Source: Lingula anatina
Lineage: Eukaryota > Brachiopoda > Lingulata > Lingulida > Lingulidae
Length of the DNA stretch: 29,329 nt
Reading direction: 5' to 3'
Assembly: GCF_001039355.2 (NCBI RefSeq)
Contig: NW_019773521.1
Coordinates: forward strand, 62,952 to 92,280
The notes under the pieces were generated by a model that was given only the letters and a program-made list of their open reading frames with translations, searched no databases and was not told the DNA's origin. Shown piece after piece: positions 1 through 8,560 of this stretch; positions within the stretch are counted from its first letter, which is position 1, and each line of letters opens with the position of its first letter. The position numbers and the translations under genes were made by a program.

Positions 1-1737
1 CAGGGGTGTGCTAGAGATTACCACTAAGATGTCCTTTGATGCTGACTCCTACAAACATGGGTTGGGCGACAATATTCAAACAGGTAGTCATTATAAAGAG
101 AATTACACCCCCACTACAAAACTCCGCCTAAAATTATTCGAGTAATGAAGGTGTATTCCACCTTTTTTATGTCAGCGTTTTTGATTATGGGAATGACAAA
201 CACCCTTACAAAATCCAACATGTTACTTCATAGCAAAATAATAGCAAATATATATATGGTATATAATCCATAAAAGTTGAAATTATTATATTTAATATTG
301 AAAATCACTGATACTTAGATGTTGCACATCGTACGTCACAGTGGGTGGGAATTTACAACAAACCGGAGACTCCCCCCCCCCACCCAATCACACCCACATT
401 TTATATGAGAATTTATAAAAGATCCGAAGTGGGCATCTCTCTCTCTCTCTCTCTTTCTCTCTCTTATTATTTTTTTTTTACTTCTCAGTAGGTCAACGAT
501 ATAAATCGATAACAAGTAAAAGAATGAGGGTAAAATCCATCATTAGTATAAATCTGCCAAAACATCTTGGATCTTAGTCTGTAGACAAGACTATAAAATG
601 TATTTTCTTATTTAAAAAAAGTCCAAAATCTTTGACCCGTTCCCCGACCCCAGTGTTAAGGCTCGTCCTGTCCATCCTCGCGCCTGGGGGACTACAGTAA
701 TTATCATTGAGTTCAATGGTTAACACCATCTGATAGGACTACCTAGCAGACTACGGTATTTCTGAACCATCATTAGAATTGGTAATTCTCCAATATGACA
801 TAGCTCGGCTTCTTTGACGATATTTTCTTCAAGTTCTGCACCGTCACTCATGGTTGCTATCGAAATGCTATTTAACGTGGAATGCAGATATTCGCCCCCC
901 CACCCCCCCTCATTAAAAGTAACTGACGAGTAAAACTTTTAGAATCGACATGTGATTGTCACCACTGGTGAATTCGTCCATGTGGCATATCGCATGCTTT
1001 GGTTGCCATTCTGCGAGGTTATCTTTAGACCTGAGAGTCGCTTCCCGTTTTTTAAAGATCATAAACTCTACATTCTATGTGCGGTAATATCATTATATTT
1101 TGCCATAGGTCAGAATTGTAATCATATTTGACACTGGTAACATGGACTTGCGAGAATCAGAAAACGTGGCTCATGAAGGTGCTGTTCCCAATTGATCATT
1201 TTCTCCGCAATTCACTTTGCTTGCCATGCGCCCTGATTATCTTCATTCAAGCTAATATCACTCTACTAAACTGAGCATAAAATATTAACCACTGTGCCAA
1301 TCTATATTTCATTTAAACGTTGTATATTCAGGGTGTAGACTCATGGTATGAAGACTCGTTCTCTTCACTGCTGTTCAACCAGTGCGAACAAAAACTGTTC
1401 TCAAAGGTGTAATATCAAACTAACTGCTTTGCAAAGTCTAAACGTGTGAACAGGTAGTTTATTCCCTAAACTCCATGTTTTATTACTTATAAATTGGTTT
1501 AAGATGAACCAAATGATGCGTCAACAGTCTCAATTTTTTCTTCTCTTTGAAGATACACTTTTCATAACTGTCAACAAACGTTAAACAGCTAGTTGTGCGC
1601 AAATTGCTATCTTAATGCTCTTTTTTTACAATCGGGGATGTCATTATTACATCCAGGATTATATTATTAACACTTTTAGTCCTAGTTAATCGGCTAGGGG
1701 ATAAATATAATTACCCCCTAACAGCTTTACTAGGCAT
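1..1737. other. Intergenic, no gene seen
   Basis: AT-rich sequence with no long open frame and no exon-like stretch that I recognise. It holds C-rich runs near 371 and 894 and a CT microsatellite near 436. Nothing in it matches the TRIM or Kelch genes of this window. Confidence 0.6.
436..465. repeat. (CT)n microsatellite
   Basis: About fifteen CT units, interrupted once by a TTT step. Confidence 0.9.
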
Positions 1738-1835
1738 GACAGACATTTAAGCCGGTTCAGTTGATAGCAATTTCGTGAGACTCCCCAAGGAGATAGATCG
1801 ACCCAAATATCTGTGGGAATGGTCCCTTTGACAGT
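1738..1835. repeat. Possible relic of a TRIM-unit 5' flank
   Basis: Short blocks such as GCAATTT, TGAGACTCCCC and GGGAATGG occur in the same order and spacing as in 26296-26390, the distal 5' flank of TRIM copy C. The match is by eye and imperfect. If real, it marks the edge of another duplicated TRIM unit lying to the left of the window. Confidence 0.4.
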
Positions 1836-2340
1836 ATCGACGTAGTGTTAAACCCGTGCAAATGACATCATTTCACTGCTTTTGATGATTATTTTTGATC
1901 GTGGTTTTTGCAAGTGGATGACATTTGGTGGGAGGTGTTTTCTGAAAACAACATCGGCTCTGAGCGCTTCACGCTGTACCTATATTCAATACCAAAGCAT
2001 AGAGGGCGTTTACGGCAGGTTTTTTTTCACCTTTAAATGAAAGTAGGCATAAGTAGAAAATGGTAAACATCTTTTTTCTGCACGGCATGCTGTACGTTGC
2101 ACTGTCACGTGTTGGCCCTAAGGATAGCTTGAAAATCTGCTGTCTCACTTCTGCCACCTGCAATGTTGTGTACATGGAAGTATTGTAAGTGTTAAAATCA
2201 AGCCACTGTTTTTTTTTTTTCTTTTTTTCTTTCCTTATTTATTTATTATATTTTAAGGTATTTAAAGACAATGCATTTTTATACAATATGTGTACTTTAC
2301 CCTTCGAACCCGTGTGTTCTACCAATCCATTTGTCGAACT
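1836..2340. other. Intergenic, no gene seen
   Basis: A 68-codon minus-strand frame (1969-2175) has no recognisable domain and no matching copy elsewhere in the window, so I treat it as chance. A T-rich run lies near 2210-2232. Confidence 0.5.
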
Positions 2341-2720
2341 ATAGTATCTTAGAGCCCTACGCGTCTTTTGGATGGATACTTTTCTTCCATTAAAAGACCA
2401 CAGTCCTGACGAAGAACAGAGTCCAGTGAGAGAAAGCAGGGGTCCTGCTCGGATTTCTCTAAATGGGCATTACATTTGGAGTCCCCTCAAAACTGTGCAC
2501 TATTTGTTTGATAATACCCGGAGCCACTTCACAGTCGACATTAAAATGATAAAGACTTTTTTTTAATGTTCTGCTCACGTCTGCTTTTGCTAAGCTGAAT
2601 CTTAGTGATTAGCAAAATAATATTAACAAAGACAATTAACATGACCAAAGCTCATTTGATTTTATTTCTAAAATATCAAATTGTACTTTTAAGTAATGCC
2701 AATAATTAAAAAAGCCTTAT
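2341..2720 (-). repeat. TRIM 3' flank repeat, copy A
   Basis: This stretch matches 8000-8560 (copy B), and its right part matches 22605-22760 (copy C). Shared blocks include AGAGAAAGCAGG, CAGTCGACATTAA, TAGCAAAAT and CATTTGATTTTATTTCTAAA. It lies downstream of the TRIM stop codon and is part of the duplicated unit, not a gene. Confidence 0.8.
2661..2666 (-). terminator. Candidate poly(A) signal of TRIM copy A
   Basis: AATAAA on the minus strand (TTTATT on plus), about 410 bases past the stop codon. It is kept at the matching place in copies B (8470-8475) and C (22707-22712), and a GT/T-rich stretch follows on the minus strand. Function is inferred from motif and conservation. Confidence 0.55.
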
Positions 2721-2778
2721 CTATATATTTCTTGTTAAAATATATATCAAACAAATGCCTGTTAATATCATTCGCATG

Positions 2779-2803
2779 AAAAAAAAAAAAAAAAAAAAAA
2801 AAA
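2779..2803. repeat. Poly(A) run, 25 bases
   Basis: Uninterrupted A run in the 3' flank of TRIM copy A. It is absent from the corresponding part of copies B and C. Confidence 0.95.
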
Positions 2804-3077
2804 GATAACGTCAACTAGTCTCATAGTTTTATAGTTCCATTAACAGATTAACATAAAGTCCACTGTCAACAATTAAATTCTAAAAAAACTATGAATGAAA
2901 TAAATTATATACATAACATGTTGGTTTGCAAAGAGTTAAAGTGTCTTTATGCTGATATTGTCTTCTTCATGTAGAATTTATATACACTTTCTGTGTGCAT
3001 ATTAAACGACCGTACATGTATTATCGGTTCATTCTAAGATTCGTTCATTATCTCAGTGTAAAATCTATAAGCCATTG

Positions 3078-5285
3078 CTAAGCGATATACTTATGCGTGG
3101 ATATTTCATCATCGTTCGTTCCAACAACAAGTTCCCCGTTACTGTTGACATCAACTGACCCAGGATATTTAATGCCGTCACTCTTTGTCAAAATATTACG
3201 TAGATATCTTCCGTCTGAACCAAGGACAACCACCCTGTGATTGCCGTAGTCCGCTATAAATATGTGTCCAAACTTATCTACGCACACTCCTCGTGGAATT
3301 TTCAGTTGCCCGTCTCTACTTCCACTCTGACCTCGTGCTCCGTATTGGAACATGACGTCACCCTGGGGTGTCACTGCATACACACAGTGGGCCCTGTTGT
3401 CGCTGACTATGATTGCATTGATGACGTGGTGGTATACACAGCACAGTGGACCTTTACTGCACATTGGGATAGGAATTCTGTTTACAAGTTGAAATGATAT
3501 CATGTCGTACACACAGATGCACTGTGCAGCACTATCACACACGTACACCTTACCCTCTGTACGGTCCACAGTGACACCCCAGGGGTCAGACATATCACCC
3601 TGACCAAAACATCGGATAACCTGACCTGATGTTGAATACAGTCTACAGCATGTATCTCTGCACGTGACCACGAATCTATCGTTACTGACTGTAGTGATAC
3701 ACCTCCCCCCTCCCTTTATACTGATATCACGATTACATTGACCTTTGCTGGAGAATACGGACACTGTTTTACCAAAGAAGTCACCATGTAAAGCTAAAAT
3801 ATAACCGCAATCTGTGTACTGGATATCCCACGGTGTACCCCCCACTTTCAAACAAACATTCAGCTCAGGCTTATCAAGCCAGGTTACCTTCATAAATTCA
3901 TTCAGAGCAGGATAGTTCGCTCTCTTTTGTTTTAAACTTCCAAAATATGCATCCAAGGGAACCCGGTATGTTTTGGCCGTAATGGACCCCGTTTTGATGG
4001 ACAGCGGCCGTGGCTCAGGGATTTTAGGAAACTGTAGCACAACGTCCATTTCTGTTTGCCCTGGTGTAAATGTTATATCGGTGAACTTGGTATCAAAGAC
4101 TGGTTCTACTGTCTCTAACTCCTGAATTCTAGTTTGGAGTTTTTTAGAGTGGGTCATGACCTCGATGTCAGAACCGGTGTCTGTGAGTTGCTGAGCGAAA
4201 TTACGAATACTCTGAATGGAAATCTTGTTAATTTCTAGCTTGTCCTTTTCAGCTTCTAAAGTCTTCACCTGCGTGGAGGTGAGTGCCTTAACTTCTGTCG
4301 TTATTTCCTTGCTTTTGTCATCTACAACTTTCTGCATTTCGATGTAATCTGACTGTACTTTTGTTTCATAAGTGTCCAAATGCTGTTTGACAGTGCTCAA
4401 ATAGTCGTCTGTCTGTTGACGTACGTCCTTCTCTATTTGTTGATAATAATTTTTAATTTCTCTTTCAATTGTTTTACTGTTTTCTTTTATCTCCTTAGTC
4501 ATAGATAATTGCTGAGAATCCACCAAACGGATAACCTTTGTCTGATTTTCAGTCAGCCCGTCTTCAGTTTCCACAATGGCTTTTTCTGCCTTTTCAAAAC
4601 GAGACAGTTTTCCGGTTGTTAGACAATTAAGCTTGGCCTGTATTAGATCTCGTTGAACTTTCACCACATCCCCTAATTTTTGGAATTCGTGTTTACTGTG
4701 AGTTTCTACAATACATTCTCTGCATATTACAGTGTCATCGTTTTCACAATAGTATGCCAGCGTTTCTCCGTCGTGTTTATCGCACTTTTGAGCTTTATCT
4801 AATACGTAACGTAACTGATCTCGCATGTCAACTGGGTTAACTGAGAAATCGACTTGTGACAGAGGTACTAACGAATGACCCTCACAAAACGGTATTTTGT
4901 CGTGAATGCCACGACATGTAGCGCACAGTTGGTTGGTTTTTGGACATCCTTTGCACATGAATGTGGCCTCTTTATCGTTACAATATTCACAAAGTCTCCC
5001 CTCGGGCGCTCTCTGGTCTTTCATAAAGTCTGTTACTTTTCTTAAGAAGAAGTTTTTCACGAGGGTTTCTAACCCACCTGGTGGTACGGGGGTCTCTTGG
5101 CGACACACGGGACAGGAAAACTTGCTCTGGACACCATTCTTGGCTGCATGGTCAGCAATACATTCTAGGCAGAACGTGTGGTAACAGGGGAGCACTCTCG
5201 GGTCTTTATATTCCTCCAGACATATATGACACGTCAAAAAGTTCTCACTGAAGACGTTACACAGCTTTTTCGAAGCCTTTGCCAT
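3078..5285 (-). CDS. TRIM-NHL protein copy A (RING E3 ubiquitin ligase), intact
   Basis: Single-exon frame of 735 codons. Residues 19-61 form a C3HC4 RING (C19, C22, C34, H36, C39, C42, C58, C61). A first B-box follows near 99-137 (C99, C102, C111, C114, C121, C124, H128, H137), then a B-box 2 near 168-199 (C168, H171, C180, C188, C191, H196, H199). Residues about 205-400 are rich in K, E and Q with heptad character, as in the TRIM coiled coil. The C-terminal part holds NHL-type beta-propeller repeats, clear at DPWGVTVDRTEGKVYVCD and GVCVDKFGHIFIADYGNHRV. This order is that of TRIM-NHL proteins (TRIM2/3/56/71-like), which transfer ubiquitin through the RING; in bivalves many are thought to act in innate immunity. 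The start has a good context (A at -3, G at +4) and lies just before the RING. The substrate cannot be read from the sequence. Copies B and C are paralogues; C has exactly the same length. Confidence 0.93.
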   Translation of the reverse strand: MAKASKKLCNVFSENFLTCHICLEEYKDPRVLPCYHTFCLECIADHAAKNGVQSKFSCPVCRQETPVPPGGLETLVKNFFLRKVTDFMKDQRAPEGRLCEYCNDKEATFMCKGCPKTNQLCATCRGIHDKIPFCEGHSLVPLSQVDFSVNPVDMRDQLRYVLDKAQKCDKHDGETLAYYCENDDTVICRECIVETHSKHEFQKLGDVVKVQRDLIQAKLNCLTTGKLSRFEKAEKAIVETEDGLTENQTKVIRLVDSQQLSMTKEIKENSKTIEREIKNYYQQIEKDVRQQTDDYLSTVKQHLDTYETKVQSDYIEMQKVVDDKSKEITTEVKALTSTQVKTLEAEKDKLEINKISIQSIRNFAQQLTDTGSDIEVMTHSKKLQTRIQELETVEPVFDTKFTDITFTPGQTEMDVVLQFPKIPEPRPLSIKTGSITAKTYRVPLDAYFGSLKQKRANYPALNEFMKVTWLDKPELNVCLKVGGTPWDIQYTDCGYILALHGDFFGKTVSVFSSKGQCNRDISIKGGGRCITTVSNDRFVVTCRDTCCRLYSTSGQVIRCFGQGDMSDPWGVTVDRTEGKVYVCDSAAQCICVYDMISFQLVNRIPIPMCSKGPLCCVYHHVINAIIVSDNRAHCVYAVTPQGDVMFQYGARGQSGSRDGQLKIPRGVCVDKFGHIFIADYGNHRVVVLGSDGRYLRNILTKSDGIKYPGSVDVNSNGELVVGTNDDEISTHKYIA

Positions 5286-5349
5286 AGTATTGTAACGTGA
5301 CCGGGTTGCACCCCGATCCTTCCTGTATTTTGGTGAAGTTTATTTCTAG

Positions 5350-5418
5350 TTATCCCTGTTTTAGTTGAATTTTAACGATCGCTCTGCTACGTAAACATCC
5401 TGGAAAGGGAGCCGCCAT
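5350..5418 (-). promoter_or_regulatory. Upstream ORF with YY1-like motif in the leader of TRIM copy A
   Basis: On the minus strand an AAGATGGCGGC motif, the classic YY1 consensus of many animal promoters, lies about 130 bases before the TRIM start. Its ATG has a strong context (A at -3, G at +4) and opens a 22-codon frame ending in TAA at 5350-5352, before the main start. If transcribed, it could lower translation of the TRIM frame; alternatively the motif marks the promoter and is not in the mRNA. Its role is inferred. Confidence 0.4.
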
Positions 5419-6657
5419 CTTATAACATCATACAGCCTTGACATATGTAGCATCACCTCGTGACTTTAGAATGTAAACAAACGACAATGCGGAATAGAAG
5501 GAATGAACACGTACATGTGGGCCCTATATGATGCGCACGGACGACTTAACAGAGATAGCAGAAAAAGAAAAAAAAAAAAGCAAGTGAAGTGTTGCAGTTG
5601 GAAAAATAGTTGAAGAAGGAAAGAAATGGGAGAAGAGGCGCGGCAGAGCTGAAATATGAGTTTCACTTGTCTTTCCGACTGTAATGCGTGCATCAACGTA
5701 ATAGGAATTAAAACTCTTTAGTTGCGTTATTTTTGGGTTCCTTTGGTTTTGTTGGTTTTTATTTTATTTGTTCAGCGTCAGGCCATGAAGCAATTTTTAC
5801 CAGTCATAAAGATCACAGATGTAAATTAATGAGAGATGGCCACTCCAGGTGGGAATTTTTTTACTTTTCAACAAGACTGAAGGGGCGTAATAAACCATGT
5901 GCCGTCGAGATAAGAATGGAGCCATTCAATATCGTTTTTTTTTATTTGAAATTTAGTTCAAGGTTATTATTTTTGTTATGGACACCGAAGGAAATTATGA
6001 ACTTTGTGCGAACGTTAAAATGTATTTTTGAATTGCATAACAATAATGACGAAAACTGCCTATGACTTACTCAAATGGCTTTAATTTTGCTTATGCTATT
6101 GATATTTTATAATCGATTTCTATTTTTATTAAAGCTTTTTGTCTTTACTTTTTTCGTGTTTGGGATATATGCTACCTCTCAAGGGAGACTCAACATCTTT
6201 CCAGTCCTGCGATTAAAATAACGCCCCACGAACCCTAGCGGGACAGGCTCATATACACCTGTATTTATATGTGATCTCATATTGTATTGATTGGTAAAAA
6301 AAGTGGATTTTATTTATTCATTTATTTTTTTTTTGGGGGGTGGGTCATATTTCCTTTGCTTTATTTTAGTGTAATCTCGTGATCATATAACCGATATTTT
6401 ATTATCGTCCAAGTTAAGCTTAAGGACACGATATTGATAACGACGTACTTAGTATATACATGTACACATGTACAAGCATTATACATTAACTTGGCGCTAT
6501 TTTATACAATTTATTGACTTAAATTCAAATTATGTTGAGTTTTATTGGTGTAGTTTTTTAGAGAGGACGTAGGGAGTTGGGTAAAAAAGTTAAATATTGA
6601 GTTGAAACTTAAGACCAGTTTTCCGGCTTAAACTCTGGTGAAACCAGCCCCAGTACA
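5419..6657. other. Intergenic, no gene seen
   Basis: AT-rich DNA upstream of TRIM copy A. The frames at 5466-5696 and 5733-6065 have low-complexity or unremarkable translations and I see no domain. Unlike the 5' flanks of copies B and C, this flank matches neither. Confidence 0.55.

Positions 6658-6705
<48 letters not shown>
6658..6705. repeat. (TC)n microsatellite
   Basis: About 48 bases of TC with one early interruption, followed by a G/C-rich patch (GGGGGTGGGTGTGGGGGTGG). Confidence 0.95.
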
Positions 6706-6708
<3 letters not shown>

Positions 6709-7151
6709 AGATAGAGGAGCCCGATGCCCACGCCAACGGGGGTGGGTGTGGGGGTGGCTTTGCATCTGTGCCCCCCCCCTTCAATAATTTTGGATCCGCT
6801 CCTGCAGGTATGCCTCCGGTAGAGGCTGCTGCTGCCCTCTTTTAGTGACCTCATTGACTACTTGTTCTTTTAACGTAGTCAGCACATTTCATGACTGCAT
6901 GTTATTCGACTAGCTTTTTTTATTCAATCCAGCAGTGAGTTTGATTTTTTATTTCTTATCAGATAGTTACCATTAATTTTAATATAACAGTCGCTTTGTG
7001 TGTGTGTTCGTGTGCTTGTGTGTGTGTGTGTGTTTGAGATCTCACGCACCCAGGTGAGAAATCTCACCTTCCTCAGAAATTCAACCATCCTGCGGCTCCT
7101 CAATATAGAAAACTAAACCAGAGCGCGTATTATATTGAAAAACATTGATTT
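6706..7151. other. Intergenic with (GT)n tract
   Basis: No gene seen. An imperfect GT microsatellite runs from about 6996 to 7034. Confidence 0.6.
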
Positions 7152-7470
7152 CTGGAAGACCACCTGCAGGAACCAGTGCTAATCGGCGGACACGAAGGCA
7201 GTAACTGGCCGGGCAAGCCGAATGGTGGAACGACAATACACGAACATCATTGGCAGCTTCATATTTCAAATTAATTCAAAGTAACCAATGAAGCCACTTA
7301 TTTCCAGACACCCTGTTTCTTTTTAATGGAAATAAATAAAATAGTGAATGCTATTAAAAGTATATGGGAAATGTTGGAATCCACTGCTCGCGAGACTAAT
7401 CAGTGGTATATAAATAGAAACACAATTAATTGTGTGTTGTTAATTGTGATCTATACTGGAATTGTGTTTA
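7152..7470. repeat. Dispersed repeat R1, copy 1
   Basis: This stretch matches 19544-19871. The strongest block begins CTGGAAGACCACCTGCAGG and continues through AGTAACTGGCCGGGCAAGCC, and later blocks (GTGATCTATACTG) keep order with small indels. Both copies lie on the 3' side of a TRIM unit (B and C), so it is most simply part of the segmental duplication. It could also be an unclassified mobile element; I see no terminal repeats. Confidence 0.8.
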
Positions 7471-7555
7471 CGTTAAATATGTTCATCAACCACGTAGTTA
7501 CAGGAGCGGTTCTTCTACTTCACATATAAAACGTCTAGGAGCGGGGAGGGGTGCT

Positions 7556-7557
<2 letters not shown>

Positions 7558-7587
<30 letters not shown>
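7558..7587. repeat. Poly(T) run, 30 bases
   Basis: Uninterrupted T run between two blocks shared with the copy C flank. Confidence 0.95.
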
Positions 7588-7674
7588 CAATCACGCCAGT
7601 TATTCGCGTGGGAAGATGGTGGAAGGGGAGAATCTATTGTTGAATTGTTGAATGTATTTTTCTCTCTGCCTCTT

Positions 7675-7850
7675 AAAAGGATATACTTCACAACAATGAG
7701 TCATAACTCTTGCAAAGTATGAGCCATGAATTTCTGTAGCTAATTCAACAATTTATCTTGTATTAAGTCGAGTCTGCAGCTTACATGTTATTTTAGGCAC
7801 AACCTTAGAGTACACGTGAACCGCGTTCAGTGGAAATAATGCTACTCCTC
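7675..7850. repeat. TRIM 3' flank repeat R2, copy B side
   Basis: It matches 22326-22490: blocks GGATATACTTCACAA, GCTAATTCAAC, TTAAGTCGAGT, CAGCTTACAT and CGTGAACCGCG correspond to near-identical blocks there in the same order. It is part of the duplicated segment. Confidence 0.75.
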
Positions 7851-7936
7851 GAGTATATTTTTTTAAAAAATATTTTCATTTTCATGATCACATCAACGCT
7901 TTTGCCATGTTCCAATTCGCACCTTTCCTCCCGAGG

Positions 7937-7962
7937 CCCCCCCCCCGCCCCCCCCCCCCCCT
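7937..7962. repeat. Poly(C) tract
   Basis: C run interrupted by one G. Assembly length is likely to be uncertain. Confidence 0.9.
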
Positions 7963-8050
7963 CTTAAGATTCTGGTAGTCCTGCACAGTATATATTAAAT
8001 TAGAACAGTTCCCAGAAAGAGAAAGCAGGGCTCCTGCTCTTATTTTCTCT

Positions 8051-8306
8051 GTCGCGTTGATTCCTTACTACTTTGTGCACTATTTCTACAAGCAAACAGA
8101 CAGACAAACAGACAGACAAACAGACAGACAGATAGACAGACAGACGAACAAACAGACAGACAGACAGACGGACAGACAGACAGACATATAAACAAACAGA
8201 CAAACAAATAAACAGACAGACAGACAGACAAACAAACAATCCACACGTCAATCCACACGTCGATAGTAACCGTCGCGTTGGTTCCTTACTACTTTGTGAA
8301 CTATTT
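8051..8306. repeat. (ACAG/ACAA)n array between 35-bp direct repeats
   Basis: A tetranucleotide array (about 8092-8238) of CAGA, CAAA and CGGA variants. It is bracketed by near-identical direct repeats at 8051-8085 and 8272-8306 (GTCGCGTTG-TTCCTTACTAC...). The copy A flank has a single version of this region and no array, so the array sits inside a local duplication private to copy B. Confidence 0.85.
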
Positions 8307-8339
8307 GTTAAATTATGCCCGGTTCGAGTGCCCAGTCGA

Positions 8340-8560
8340 CATTAACATGCTTAGATTACTGAAAAGAAACATTGTTTTGCTGGCGACCGCCTTAGTGCAG
8401 CGGAGCCTTAAGGCCTAGCAAAATGATAATAATAATTATGATACTTAACAAGATCAAAACTCATTTGATTTTATTTCTAAACATCAAGCTGTATTTCAAA
8501 CTAGTGCCATTAACCAGCAAAGGCTAATGTTTAAAATTCTTGTTATATACCATATCAATA
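8340..8560 (-). repeat. TRIM 3' flank repeat, copy B, with poly(A) signal
   Basis: It matches 2540-2720 and 22605-22760. It contains AATAAA on the minus strand (TTTATT on plus at 8470-8475), about 400 bases past the end of the copy B reading frame. Confidence 0.75.

Noticed and set aside
1969-2175. 68-codon minus-strand frame
   Set aside because: No domain, no paralogue in the window and no splice signals that fit.
3237-3497. Plus-strand frames opposite the TRIM genes (also 4906-5184, 9031-9243, 22903-23465, 24769-25020)
   Set aside because: They are antisense shadows of the strongly supported minus-strand TRIM reading frames.
8000-8258. Open frames of 72-83 codons rich in Cys, Leu, Ser and Val
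   Set aside because: They are translations of the ACAG/ACAA tetranucleotide array.
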